Shown here piece by piece: positions 52,177-61,338 of a stretch of 64,000 nucleotides of DNA. A model generated the notes under the pieces. That model was not told the DNA's origin, made no database searches, and saw only the letters and a list, made by a program, of their open reading frames with translations. Source of the DNA: Caballeronia zhejiangensis (GTDB taxonomy: Bacteria; Pseudomonadota; Gammaproteobacteria; Burkholderiales; Burkholderiaceae); contig NZ_JFHD01000008.1 of assembly GCF_000698575.1 (NCBI RefSeq), positions 1-64,000 on the forward strand, in the 5' to 3' direction. How positions within the stretch are numbered: position 1 is the stretch's first letter; each line of letters begins with the position of its first letter. The position numbers and the translations under genes were made by a program.

Positions 52177-52503
52177 TCAGGCGTCGCCGCTCTTCCGGCT
52201 TTTGCGACGCTTTCCCGACGCGCTTTCGCTCTCGCGCAGCCGCGCATTCGCCTCGACGAGCGATGCCGCGTCGCGCTGGCGCAACGCGACATCCAGTTCT
52301 CCGAGCGCCCCGAACAGCGCGGACTGCTCCGTCTCGTCGAGCGGCGCGCCGCCGGGTTCGGATACGCGCCGCGCTTCCTTGTCGAGCCGCTTGAGGAGCT
52401 TCGCGCCGAAGCGCGTATCGATCGCGCCTTCGCGCGCCAGTCCCGCAATCACCGACGCCAGGCGAACCAGCCCGTTCGCGGTGGTTTGCGTCGCCCCGTC
52501 CAT
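52177..52503 (-). CDS. Conserved hypothetical helical protein
   Basis: About 108 residues, mainly helical and charged: VRLASVIAGLAREGAIDTRFGAKLLKRLDKE, then ETEQSALFGALGELDVALRQRDAASLVEANARLRE, ending in a basic KRRKSRKS tail. No known motif recognised. ATG 52501-52503 gives a compact protein with GGAAG 12 bases upstream; an in-frame start farther upstream would add an Arg/Ala-rich stretch that looks non-coding. It lies 62 bp upstream of the receiver gene and may be co-transcribed. Confidence 0.6.
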   Translation of the reverse strand: MDGATQTTANGLVRLASVIAGLAREGAIDTRFGAKLLKRLDKEARRVSEPGGAPLDETEQSALFGALGELDVALRQRDAASLVEANARLRESESASGKRRKSRKSGDA

Positions 52504-52780
52504 GTCGTCATGGTCTTCCACTGCCTTCTCCCCAGTTTCGCGCGCGGCGCCTCGCGTGCGCCCGTCTTGCGTGGCGCGATGATACGCCGACAAAATGACA
52601 GTCATATTTGCACGGCGCACCGCGTTCGTGGCCATCGTTTCGCTCGCTTTCACGCGATACGATCGCGATCCGGGGCGCGACCGATGGCACACTAGCGCGT
52701 GGCGACGCGCATGCCAGAAGCGTCGGGGCCGCGTCATCCGCCGACACGCCGACATACTCAGAATGTAACCGAACGCCCGC

Positions 52781-53803
52781 ATGAATCCCGCTACCCTGCA
52801 AAGACCGCCTTACGGCTCCGACTTTTCCGGCCTCGTCTGCGGTTTCCGATTTCATGCCGATCTGCCCGGCGTGCCGATCGATGCCGAAGCCGCAAGCGAA
52901 TGGCTCGCCCGCGACGACACGCCCAAGGAATTCGTCTGGCTGCACTTCGATCTCGCGAACAGTTCGTGCGAACGGTGGATGCGCGGCCGCCTCGGCCTGC
53001 CCGACGCGTTCTTCGACACGCTCAACGAAGGCTCGCATTCGACGCGCATCGAGCATCAGGAAGGCGCGCTCCTCGCCGTCATCAACGATGTGATGTTCAA
53101 CTTCGAGCTGACGCCCTCGGAGATCGCGACGCTGTGGGTCTACACGCATCAGAAGCTGATCGTGACGGCGCGGCTCAAGCCCTTGCGATCGGTCGATTCG
53201 CTGCGCGAGTCGGTTAGACGCGGCGAAATCTTCCGTTCGCCCGCCGAGTTGCTCGCGCATCTGTTGCGCGATCAGGCGGATCTGCTCGTGCATATCGTGC
53301 GGCGCACGAGCGTCGAGGTCGACGGCATCGAAGACCGTTTCCTGTCGATGCGCGGCGCCGCGACCCGCACCGATCTCGGCGGACTGCGGCGCGTGCTCGT
53401 CCGGCTGCAGCGCCTGCTCGCGCCCGAACCCGGCTCCGTGTTCCGGCTGCTCGCGCGGCCGCCGCGCTGGCTGCATTCGCAGGACATTCAGGACCTTCGC
53501 GACGCGACCGAAGAGTTCTCGCTCGTGCTCAACGATCTCGCCGGGCTCGTCGAGCGCATCAAGCTCCTGCAGGAAGAAGTCGCGACGCGCATGGACGAAC
53601 AAAGCAACCGCACGCTCTTCACGCTGACGCTCGTGACCGTGCTCGCGCTGCCGATCAATATCGTCGCGGGTTTCTTCGGCATGAACGTCGGCGGCATTCC
53701 GCTCGCGGAAAATCACCACGGCTTCTGGCTGCTCGTGGCGATCGTCGCGACCTTCACCGCGCTCGCCGGATGGTGGGCGTTCCGGCGACGACGCGATATG
53801 TAG
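52781..53803 (+). CDS. zntB: CorA/ZntB-family divalent cation transporter
   Basis: A 340-residue protein with a large cytoplasmic domain, a long stalk helix (about 230-280) and two C-terminal helices (about 283-302 and 316-334). The GMN selectivity motif sits at 300-302 (FFGMNVGGIP), the signature of CorA-type channels. Overall length and the loop GGIPLAENHHG suit the ZntB branch, which transports Zn2+. The start is ATG 52781. It is a single-gene unit. Confidence 0.88.
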   Translation: MNPATLQRPPYGSDFSGLVCGFRFHADLPGVPIDAEAASEWLARDDTPKEFVWLHFDLANSSCERWMRGRLGLPDAFFDTLNEGSHSTRIEHQEGALLAVINDVMFNFELTPSEIATLWVYTHQKLIVTARLKPLRSVDSLRESVRRGEIFRSPAELLAHLLRDQADLLVHIVRRTSVEVDGIEDRFLSMRGAATRTDLGGLRRVLVRLQRLLAPEPGSVFRLLARPPRWLHSQDIQDLRDATEEFSLVLNDLAGLVERIKLLQEEVATRMDEQSNRTLFTLTLVTVLALPINIVAGFFGMNVGGIPLAENHHGFWLLVAIVATFTALAGWWAFRRRRDM

Positions 53804-53815
53804 CCGGCCCCGAAG

Positions 53816-54283
53816 TCAGAAGCCCAGGTCGCTCAGGCCCGGATGATCGTCGGGCCGGCGACCGAGCGGCCAATGATATTTGCGGTCCGCTTCCTTGATC
53901 GGCAGATCGTTGATCGAGGCGTGACGGTGCGTCATCAATCCCGCTTCGTTGAATTCCCAGTTTTCATTGCCGTAGCTGCGATACCAGTTGTTCGCGTCGT
54001 CGTGCCATTCGTACGCGAAACGCACCGCGATGCGATTGCCCGTGTACGCCCACAATTCCTTGATAAGCCGATAGTCGAGTTCGCGCGCCCATTTGCGACG
54101 CAGAAACGCGACGACTTCCTCACGCCCGTTCGCGAATTCGGCGCGATTGCGCCAGCGCGTGTCCACGCTATACGCGAGCGATACGCGCTCCGGATCGCGC
54201 GTGTTCCAGCCGTCTTCGGCGAGACGGACTTTCAGCTTGGCGGATGCTTCATCGAACGGCGGAAACGGCGGCTTGGATTCCAT
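53816..54283 (-). CDS. DUF1348 (NTF2-like) protein
   Basis: A 155-residue NTF2-fold protein of the DUF1348 family: [29 protein letters not shown] near the start, [28 protein letters not shown] in the middle. Function unknown; members are often controlled by TetR regulators and associated with stress or xenobiotic response. AGAGGA precedes the ATG at 54281-54283. It is divergent from the TetR gene at 54382, with two operator-like palindromes between, so it is probably the repressed target. Confidence 0.9.
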   Translation of the reverse strand: MESKPPFPPFDEASAKLKVRLAEDGWNTRDPERVSLAYSVDTRWRNRAEFANGREEVVAFLRRKWARELDYRLIKELWAYTGNRIAVRFAYEWHDDANNWYRSYGNENWEFNEAGLMTHRHASINDLPIKEADRKYHWPLGRRPDDHPGLSDLGF

Positions 54284-54316
54284 GGCGAGTCCTCTTTGCT
54301 CTAAGCGATGAGATGA

Positions 54317-54371
54317 GTAGACAGGTCTGTCTACCCGACGCACTCTAGCGCAGGTAGACGAACCTGTCTAC
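54317..54371. promoter_or_regulatory. Two TetR-type operator palindromes
   Basis: Site 1, GTAGACAGGTCTGTCTAC (54317-54334), has two perfect 8-bp half-sites around GT. Site 2, GTAGACGAACCTGTCTAC (54354-54371), keeps both outer GTAGAC/GTCTAC half-sites. The site centres are 37 bp apart in a 98-bp divergent gap between the DUF1348 and TetR genes, so the regulator could repress both directions. Confidence 0.8.
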
Positions 54372-54381
54372 AATCGATTGC

Positions 54382-54960
54382 ATGAATACTTCCGCAATCT
54401 CCAGCGATTTCTCCGAGCTCGCGCCGGACGCGCGCATCCTGTACACCGCGCACGATCTCTTCTATCGCGATGGCATTCGCGCAACGGGCATCGATCGCGT
54501 GATCGCCGAATCGGGCGTCGCGAAAAAGACGTTCTATCGCTATTTCCCGAGCAAGGACGATCTGATCGTCGCGTTCCTCACGTTTCGTCACGATAACTGG
54601 ATGGCATGGTTCCGCGACGCGCTCGCGCGCCACGGCGGAACGCTCAACGCGCTCGTGCCCGCGCTCGCCGAATGGTTCGGCAGCGAGAATTATCGTGGCT
54701 GCGCGTTCATCAATTCGGTCGTCGAAGTCGGCGCGACGCTGCCGCAGGCCATCGATATTTCACGTCGCCACAAGCGTGACATGACCGCGGCGATCCGCGC
54801 GCTGATGCCGGCTTCGCGCACCGCCAAAGCCGATGCACAAGCGCTCGCGCTCGCCGTGGATGGCGCGATCGTCGCCGCGCAATTCGCCGATTCGCCCGCC
54901 GATGCATTGAAGGCGCTCGCACGCGTCGTCCGCGCGGTCCGGCGCGGCGCAGCCGAGTAG
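54382..54960 (+). CDS. TetR-family transcriptional repressor
   Basis: A 192-residue regulator with an N-terminal TetR helix-turn-helix (about 15-62; ILYTAHDLFYRDGIRATGIDRVIAESGVAKKTFYRYFPSK) and a helical ligand domain containing the WFGSENYRGCAFINSVVEVG segment common to a TetR subgroup. The ATG begins 10 bp after the second operator palindrome. It probably represses itself and the divergent DUF1348 gene; the inducer is unknown. Confidence 0.92.
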   Translation: MNTSAISSDFSELAPDARILYTAHDLFYRDGIRATGIDRVIAESGVAKKTFYRYFPSKDDLIVAFLTFRHDNWMAWFRDALARHGGTLNALVPALAEWFGSENYRGCAFINSVVEVGATLPQAIDISRRHKRDMTAAIRALMPASRTAKADAQALALAVDGAIVAAQFADSPADALKALARVVRAVRRGAAE

Positions 54961-54974
54961 CGCGATGAACGGCT

Positions 54975-56480
54975 TCATGCCTGCGCGACCTGCATGGGCG
55001 CCATTGCGTGCTCGATCACATCGGCGAGCTTCGCGAAATTCGGCGCGATGTCATGATTCGGCACGCACGCGTAGCCAAGCATCAAACCGCGCAACGCCTC
55101 GTCGCGGTTCATGAAGTAATTGACCAGTGGGCGCGTGACGACGCCGGCCGCCAGCGCATCGGCGGCGACCGCGCGATCGTCGACGAACTGCGGCAGTTCG
55201 AGCACGAAATGCAGTCCGGCTTCGTCGCCGCGCACGGCGAGCGTATCGCCGAAACGCGCGCGGATCGCGTTGATCAGCAATTCGCGACGCTCGCCGTACA
55301 GTCCGCGCATGCGCCGCACATGCGACGTCAGGTGCCCGTCGAGAATGAACTCGGTCAGCACCGCCTGCTGCATCAGTTGCCCTTCGCGATACAGTTCCGC
55401 CACGCCGATGCGAAACGTTTCGACAAGCTCCTCCGGCACGACCATGTAACCCATGCGCAAGCCGGGATAAAGCATCTTGCCGAGACTGCCGACATAGATC
55501 ACCTGCCCCGCGTCGTCGAGTCCCTGCAACGACGAAAGCGGCCGGCTGCCGTAGCGGAACTCGCTGTCGTAATCGTCCTCGATGATCCACACCTTGTGCT
55601 GGCGCGCGAACTCGAGCAGCGCGCGACGCCGCGCGAGACTCATCACCATGCCGAGCGGATATTGATGCGACGGCGTCACGAGCGCGATGCGCGGCGGCTC
55701 GGTCATGTCGCGCGCGGCCGGATTGAGCCCTTCCTCGTCGACGGGAATCGGCACGAGCGTCAGCCCCGACGATTGCAGCACGCTGCGCGCGCCCCAGTAG
55801 CACGGCTCCTCGACCCACGCGCGATCGCCGAAGTCGGTGAGCAGGCGCACGGCGAGATCGATCGACTGATGAATGCCGGTCGTGATGATGATCTGGTCTG
55901 GCTGACACTTCACGGAGCGCGCGACGCGCAAATAATCCGACAACGCACGCCGCAGCGGACGATAGCCGCCGCCCGGCGCATACGTCAGCAGATCGGGGTT
56001 CGCGCGCTTCCATAGACGCGCCTGCAAGCGGCTCCATGTGCGTGCCGGAAACTCGGCGACGTCCGGCACGCCGGGCATGAACGCGCCCCACTGTTTCGGC
56101 GACACGCCCGCCTGCGCGATCAGGCGCTCGCCGCGCCGCGAGATCGTGCACGACGCCTTCGTTTCCTCGGCTTTCGCTTTCTTCGCGACGCCATCGCGCG
56201 GCGCGGTGTCGGCGACATACGTGCCGCTGCCGGTCGTCGAATTCACATAGCCTTCGGCCGTGAGCTGATCGTAGACATGCAGGACGGTATTGCGCGCGAT
56301 GCCGAGATCGATCGCGAGCGTGCGCGAACTCGGCAACTTCGTGCCCGGCGCGAGCTGGCTCGTGAGAATGGCCTGCTGCATCAGTTCGAGCACTTGCCGG
56401 TACATCGGCTCGGCGGCCGTGCGATCGAGCCGCGCGCTCAGCCAGTCGGCCAGGATGATCGTATCCACGGTATCTCCCAT
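54975..56480 (-). CDS. MocR-family (GntR/aminotransferase) regulator
   Basis: A 501-residue regulator with an N-terminal GntR winged helix (about 24-90; SRTLAIDLGIARNTVLHVYDQLTAEGY) fused to a fold-type-I aminotransferase domain (about 125-495) that keeps the PLP-binding Lys335 (VGSLGKMLYPGLRMGY). MocR proteins such as GabR and PdxR bind PLP adducts of amino compounds and activate neighbouring genes. It is divergent from a polyamine/opine-type ABC importer, its likely target. Repeated motifs in the shared gap support this. Confidence 0.92.
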   Translation of the reverse strand: MGDTVDTIILADWLSARLDRTAAEPMYRQVLELMQQAILTSQLAPGTKLPSSRTLAIDLGIARNTVLHVYDQLTAEGYVNSTTGSGTYVADTAPRDGVAKKAKAEETKASCTISRRGERLIAQAGVSPKQWGAFMPGVPDVAEFPARTWSRLQARLWKRANPDLLTYAPGGGYRPLRRALSDYLRVARSVKCQPDQIIITTGIHQSIDLAVRLLTDFGDRAWVEEPCYWGARSVLQSSGLTLVPIPVDEEGLNPAARDMTEPPRIALVTPSHQYPLGMVMSLARRRALLEFARQHKVWIIEDDYDSEFRYGSRPLSSLQGLDDAGQVIYVGSLGKMLYPGLRMGYMVVPEELVETFRIGVAELYREGQLMQQAVLTEFILDGHLTSHVRRMRGLYGERRELLINAIRARFGDTLAVRGDEAGLHFVLELPQFVDDRAVAADALAAGVVTRPLVNYFMNRDEALRGLMLGYACVPNHDIAPNFAKLADVIEHAMAPMQVAQA

Positions 56481-56510
56481 CGCATGAAAACCACTATTCC
56501 GGTCACCCTC

Positions 56511-56571
56511 AAGTGGTTCTATTTTGAATATTGAAATGGCTCCACATTGTAGAACCGTGGCGGGCTATAGT
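56511..56571 (+). promoter_or_regulatory. Candidate MocR operator and promoter of the ABC importer
   Basis: The divergent gap holds AAGTGGTTCTA (56511-56521) and a related AAATGGCTCCA (56534-56544), 23 bp apart in the same orientation, plus an inverted TAGAACC (56550-56556). A -10-like TATAGT follows at 56566-56571 with no recognisable -35 box, as expected for an activator-dependent promoter. MocR regulators usually bind such direct and inverted half-sites. Confidence 0.5.
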
Positions 56572-56656
56572 TATCGCAGGTAGTGGAAATAATTTCCGCA
56601 CGTCGGCAGCCGTCCGGCAGTCAGCAACAGGGTTTTTCCGAAGGAGACACGGACAG

Positions 56657-57763
56657 ATGAAATCCGATCAGGTGATCGTCAGTTTTCGCGGCGTTCGAAA
56701 GACGTACGACGGCGAAACGCTCGTCGTCAAATCGCTCGATCTCGACATCTATCAGGGCGAATTTCTCACGCTGCTCGGGCCATCCGGCTCGGGCAAGACG
56801 ACCTGTCTCATGATGCTCGCCGGCTTCGAGTTCCCGACCGGCGGCGAGATCTGGCTCGACGGCAAGTTGCTCAACAAAGTGCCGCCGCACAAGCGCGACA
56901 TCGGCATGGTGTTTCAGAACTACGCGCTCTTTCCGCATCTTTCGGTGCAGCAGAACGTCGAATATCCGCTGACCGTTCGGAAGATGTCCGCCGAAGAGCG
57001 CGCGCATCGCGTGAACAACGCGCTCAAGATGGTTCGCATGGAGAGCTTCGCGAAGCGTTATCCGGCGCAGCTTTCCGGCGGGCAGCAGCAGCGTATCGCG
57101 CTCGCCCGCGCGCTCGTGTTCGAACCCAAGCTCGTGCTGATGGACGAACCCCTCGGCGCGCTCGACAAGCAGTTGCGCGAGCACATGCAGATCGAACTCA
57201 AGGCGCTGCACGAGAAGCTCGGCGTCACGTTCGTCTACGTCACGCACGATCAGGGCGAAGCGCTCACCATGTCCGACCGCGTCGCCGTATTCGACAAGGG
57301 CATCGTGCAGCAGCTCGACACCGTCGATCATCTGTATGAAGCGCCGTGCAACGAGTTCGTCGCGAACTTCATCGGCGACAGTAACCGGCTGCGCGGGACC
57401 ATCGAACAGATTCAGGGCGAATTCTGCGAGATCCGTTTAGCCGACGGCACGCGCGTGTCCGGGCTCAATGTCGCGAACGCGAAGCCCGGCGCGGAAGCGA
57501 TTGCGTGCATCCGGCCCGAACGCATGAAGCTCACGGATCTCACGCAAGGCAACGGCCATGCGAACGGCAACATCAACGCGCTGTCCGGCGAAGCGAAAAG
57601 CCTCATCTATTTCGGCGACCACGTTCGCATGCGCTGCGGCGTGCGCGAACAGGACGAATGCTTCGTCAAGGTGCCGCTCGGCACGCCCGCGCTCGACGGC
57701 TTCACGCCCGGCGCGCCCGTCGCGCTCGAATTCGCGCCCGAGCATCTGCGCGTGTTCGCCTGA
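56657..57763 (+). CDS. ABC importer ATP-binding protein (PotA-like)
   Basis: A 368-residue ATPase with Walker A GPSGSGKTT (41-49), signature LSGGQ (139-143), Walker B LVLMDEP (159-165) and a C-terminal TOBE-type domain (about 245-368). It belongs to the spermidine/putrescine (PotA) group. AAGGAGA lies 9 bases before ATG 56657. It powers import by the two permeases encoded at 58919 and 60196 with the binding protein at 57820. An in-frame upstream extension reaches into the promoter and was discarded. Confidence 0.94.
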   Translation: MKSDQVIVSFRGVRKTYDGETLVVKSLDLDIYQGEFLTLLGPSGSGKTTCLMMLAGFEFPTGGEIWLDGKLLNKVPPHKRDIGMVFQNYALFPHLSVQQNVEYPLTVRKMSAEERAHRVNNALKMVRMESFAKRYPAQLSGGQQQRIALARALVFEPKLVLMDEPLGALDKQLREHMQIELKALHEKLGVTFVYVTHDQGEALTMSDRVAVFDKGIVQQLDTVDHLYEAPCNEFVANFIGDSNRLRGTIEQIQGEFCEIRLADGTRVSGLNVANAKPGAEAIACIRPERMKLTDLTQGNGHANGNINALSGEAKSLIYFGDHVRMRCGVREQDECFVKVPLGTPALDGFTPGAPVALEFAPEHLRVFA

Positions 57764-57819
57764 ACTTCCCAACCGTAGGTCCACTGACAAAACCAAGTCG
57801 AAGAAGAGAGGAAACCATC

Positions 57820-58854
57820 ATGAAGAAGTTCGCTTTGTGTTCCATGGCGGCGGCGCTCGCATGCGCGTCGGCGATGTCGGGCGCGGCGGAAATCACCGTC
57901 GTCAACTTCGGCGGCGCGAACGGCGACGCGCAGAAAGTCGCGTTCAACCAGCCCTTCGAGCAGTCGTCGAAGAACAAGGTCACGGCCGTCGAATACAACG
58001 GCGAGCAGGCCAAGGTCAAGGCGATGGTCGAAGCGAAGCACGTCAACTGGGACGTCGTCGAAGTGGAATCCGGCGATCTCGGCCGCGGCTGCGACGAAGG
58101 TCTCTATGAAAAGCTCGACTGGTCGAAGATCGCGAAGAAATCCGATCTCGTGCCCGAATCGCCGCAAACCTGCGGCGTCGGCTTCTTCGTGTGGTCCACC
58201 GCGCTCGCCTACAACGGCGACAAGCTGAAGACCGCTCCGGCCGGCTGGGCGGACTTCTGGGACACGAAGAAATTCCCCGGCAAGCGTGGCATGCGCAAGG
58301 GCGCGCGCTACAACCTCGAATTCGCGCTGATGGCCGACGGCGTCGCGCCGAAGGACGTCTACAAGGTGCTCGGTACCAAGGCGGGCGCGGATCGCGCATT
58401 CAAGAAGCTCGACGAACTCAAGCCGTCGATTCAGTGGTGGGAAGCGGGCGCGCAGCCGCCGCAATTCCTCGTCGCGGGCGATGTCGTGATGTCCACCGCG
58501 TACAACGGCCGTATCGACGCTGCGCGCAAGGAAGGCAAGAACCTGAAGGTCGTCTGGAACGGCAGCATCTACGACCTCGACTACTGGGCGATTCCGAAGG
58601 GCTCGCCGAACAAGGACGTCGCGCAGCAGTTCATCGCGTATTCGGTGTCGCAGAAGCCGCAGGAAACCTATGCGAAGAACATCGCGTACGGCCCGGTGAA
58701 CAAGGCCGCGATCGCCGCGCTCGACGCGAAGACCAAGGCCGACATGCCGAACTCGCCTGAGAACGCGAAGAACGCCGTGCTGCAGGACATGGCGTTCTGG
58801 ACCGATCACGGGGACGAGCTCGAGCAGCGCTTTACCGCGTGGGCGTCGAAGTAA
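57820..58854 (+). CDS. ABC importer periplasmic binding protein (PotD-like)
   Basis: A 344-residue extracellular solute-binding protein (family 1, PotD/AfuA-like) with a signal peptide (MKKFALCSMAAALACASAMSGA, cleavage near residue 22). Mature sequence: EITVVNFGGANGDAQK, then a ligand-binding core including WDVVEVESGDLGRGCDEGLYEKLDW and MSTAYNGRIDAARKEGKNL. Likely ligands are polyamines or related amines. AGAGAGG precedes the ATG. There is no lipobox, so it is soluble in the periplasm. Confidence 0.93.
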   Translation: MKKFALCSMAAALACASAMSGAAEITVVNFGGANGDAQKVAFNQPFEQSSKNKVTAVEYNGEQAKVKAMVEAKHVNWDVVEVESGDLGRGCDEGLYEKLDWSKIAKKSDLVPESPQTCGVGFFVWSTALAYNGDKLKTAPAGWADFWDTKKFPGKRGMRKGARYNLEFALMADGVAPKDVYKVLGTKAGADRAFKKLDELKPSIQWWEAGAQPPQFLVAGDVVMSTAYNGRIDAARKEGKNLKVVWNGSIYDLDYWAIPKGSPNKDVAQQFIAYSVSQKPQETYAKNIAYGPVNKAAIAALDAKTKADMPNSPENAKNAVLQDMAFWTDHGDELEQRFTAWASK

Positions 58855-58918
58855 GCACTGGCTGGCGCGACGGTCGCGCGTCGCCAGGAGGCGCGACCGT
58901 CAAGAAGGAGACACAAGC

Positions 58919-60190
58919 GTGAACACCATGACGATCCCCGCGGAAGAATCGCGCGAATCGAGCGCGCGTCTGAAGCGCGAACTGAAGATCGCCGATGCGA
59001 AAAAGCGCGCGATGGCGCTCGCGCTGATCGCGCCGCTCGCCATCTTCCTGTTTCTGATTTTCGTCGTGCCGATCGGCGCGCTGCTCACACGCGCCATCGA
59101 AAATCCCGAAGTGGCCAATGCGCTGCCGCACACCGGCGCCGCGCTCGCGAAATGGGACCGCAAGACGCCGCCATCCGATGAAGCGTATGCCGCGCTCGCG
59201 CAGGATTTGACCGCGATTTCCGAAGGCGAATCGATGGGCGCCCTCGCCCGCCGGCTGAACACCGAGATTCCGGGCTACCGCTCGCTCGTCGCGAAGACCG
59301 CGCGCGCGATGCCGCTCACCGGCGACGACGGCAAGCCACTGCCCGCCGCGCAGATCAAGTCGAAGATCGTCGAACTCGACGAGCGCTGGAACGATCCCGC
59401 CTATTGGCAGGCGATCGCGAAGAACGCCGGCCGCTATTCGCCGTTCTATGTCCTCGCGTCGCTGGATCACAAGCAGGACGGCTTCGGCAATATCGTCCAT
59501 GCGGACCCGGATCAATCGATCTATCTGAACGTATTCGGCCGCACGTTCGTGATCGGCGTCGGCGTGACGCTGTTTGCCTTGCTGCTCGGCTATCCGCTCG
59601 CGTACTGGATTTCGACGCTGCCCGAACGCCGCGCCAACCTCGTGATGGTGCTCGTGCTGATCCCGTTCTGGACGTCGGTACTGGTGCGTGTCGCCGCGTG
59701 GATCGTGCTGCTGCAAAGCGAGGGCCTCGTGAACACGGCGCTGATCGGCGCGGGACTGATCGGCTCGCCGCTCGCGCTGCTGTTCAATCGTGTCGGCGTG
59801 TATATCTCGATGACGCATATCCTGCTGCCGTTCATGATCCTGCCGCTCTACAGCGTCATGAAATCCGTGCCGCCGACGTATCAGCGCGCGGCCGTGTCGC
59901 TCGGCAGTCATCCGTTCGCCGCGTTCTGGCGCGTGTACGTGCCGCAGACGTATCCGGGCATCGGCGCGGGCGTGCTGCTCGTGTTCATTCTCGCCATCGG
60001 CTATTACATCACGCCGGCGCTCCTCGGCGGGCCGAACGATCAGATGGTCAGCTATTACATCGCCTACTTCACCAACGTGACGATCAACTGGGGCATGGCG
60101 TGCGCGCTCGGCGCGCTGCTGCTCGCCGCGACGCTGCTGCTCTACGTGGTCTACGGCCGCTTCACGCGCGCGAACGTGAGCCTGGGGTAA
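58919..60190 (+). CDS. ABC importer permease 1 (PotB-like, with large loop insert)
   Basis: A 423-residue permease with the BPD_transp_1 fold and about six helices. After the first helix (about 36-62) a periplasmic insertion of roughly 140 residues (about 63-200; rich in Ala, Asp and Lys, with DDGKPLPAAQIKSKIVELDERWN) comes before the second helix. The EAA-type loop is near ...YQRAAVSLGSHPFAAFWRVYVPQTYPG. GTG 58919 follows AAGGAG; ATG 58928 is the alternative. The insert occurs in a subgroup of PotB-like permeases and may contact the binding protein. Confidence 0.9.
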   Translation: MNTMTIPAEESRESSARLKRELKIADAKKRAMALALIAPLAIFLFLIFVVPIGALLTRAIENPEVANALPHTGAALAKWDRKTPPSDEAYAALAQDLTAISEGESMGALARRLNTEIPGYRSLVAKTARAMPLTGDDGKPLPAAQIKSKIVELDERWNDPAYWQAIAKNAGRYSPFYVLASLDHKQDGFGNIVHADPDQSIYLNVFGRTFVIGVGVTLFALLLGYPLAYWISTLPERRANLVMVLVLIPFWTSVLVRVAAWIVLLQSEGLVNTALIGAGLIGSPLALLFNRVGVYISMTHILLPFMILPLYSVMKSVPPTYQRAAVSLGSHPFAAFWRVYVPQTYPGIGAGVLLVFILAIGYYITPALLGGPNDQMVSYYIAYFTNVTINWGMACALGALLLAATLLLYVVYGRFTRANVSLG

Positions 60191-60195
60191 AGAAG

Positions 60196-61032
60196 ATGAA
60201 ACTCGCCAAACCGATGTTCGCGCCGCACACGTCCGCGATCGAGCGCATCTGGTATTTCGCGCTGCGCATCCTGTGCGTGCTGACGCTCCTGTATCTGATC
60301 CTGCCTGTGCTTGCAATCGTGCCGCTGTCGTTCTCGTCGAGCACGTTCCTCGTCTATCCGATTCCCGGCTGGTCGATGCGCTGGTATCACAACCTCGTCA
60401 TGTCGCAGGAATGGCGCATGGCGGCGAAGAACAGCTTCATCGTTGCACCTTCGGCAACGCTCGTCGCGACGATCCTCGGCACGCTCGCCGCGGTCGGACT
60501 GACGAAGGCGAATTTCATCGGCAAGAGCGTGCTGATGGCCGTGCTCATCTCGCCGATGATCGTGCCGGTGATCGTCGTCGGCGTCGGCATGTATCTGTTT
60601 TTTGCACCGCTCGGCATCGCGAACACGTATTTCGGGCTGATTCTGGCGCACGCGGCGCTCGGCGTGCCCTTCGTCGTGACGACCGTCGGCGCGACGTTGC
60701 AGAACTTCAACCACAATCTCGTGCGCGCGAGTCAGTCGCTCGGCGCGAGCCCGCTCAAGACATTCTTCCGCGTGACGCTGCCGGTCATCGCGCCGGGCGT
60801 GATTTCGGGCGCGCTGTTCGCGTTCGCCACTTCGTTCGACGAAGTCGTGGTCACGCTCTTTCTCGCCGGCGCCGACCAGACGACGCTGCCACGGCAGATG
60901 TTCACCGGCATCCGCGAAAATATCAGCCCGACGATAGCGGCGCTCGCAACGATTCTCATCGTGTTCTCGACGAGCCTGCTGCTCGCGTTGGAGTGGCTGC
61001 GAGGCCGCGCGGCGGCGCGCGCCGTCGCGTAA
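60196..61032 (+). CDS. ABC importer permease 2 (PotC-like)
   Basis: A 278-residue permease with six helices and the conserved EAA loop (RASQSLGASPLKTFFRVTLPVIAPG). It pairs with permease 1 in the inner membrane. ATG 60196 lies 5 bp after the previous stop codon, so the genes are tightly coupled. A GC-rich hairpin (61082-61105) downstream may end the transcript. Confidence 0.92.
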   Translation: MKLAKPMFAPHTSAIERIWYFALRILCVLTLLYLILPVLAIVPLSFSSSTFLVYPIPGWSMRWYHNLVMSQEWRMAAKNSFIVAPSATLVATILGTLAAVGLTKANFIGKSVLMAVLISPMIVPVIVVGVGMYLFFAPLGIANTYFGLILAHAALGVPFVVTTVGATLQNFNHNLVRASQSLGASPLKTFFRVTLPVIAPGVISGALFAFATSFDEVVVTLFLAGADQTTLPRQMFTGIRENISPTIAALATILIVFSTSLLLALEWLRGRAAARAVA

Positions 61033-61338
61033 ATTGGCCGGTCCGCGACGCGCATCGAGGACTATGCGAAGGGCCCATCCCGCGAGGCTCCGATCGGGGC
61101 CTCGCTGTCGCTCTCGCATCCGCGCCAGGTGCTCTTGCCGTACAAATCGCGCAAAACGCTCGCGAACGAGGAAGATTCCGGTCGGTTTTTCGGTCTGCAC
61201 CGGCCCGCGAGGGAGCTTACGAATCGCTTAAACGCCCGCCCACCAAGGCGCGACGAAGGGTCGCTTGTGTTGCCGCCCGATTATTCGCAGCAACGGGATA
61301 GTGTATTCACTGATGCGGTATTTATCGGAATATGCTTA
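61033..61338. other. Non-coding gap after ABC operon
   Basis: About 300 bp. It contains the inverted repeat GCGAGGC (61082-61088) / GCCTCGC (61099-61105) with an inner CCGATCGG, without a U-tract. The frame of the next gene stays open upstream from 61129, but the upstream part has no start signal and lacks domain-like sequence. Confidence 0.45.
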
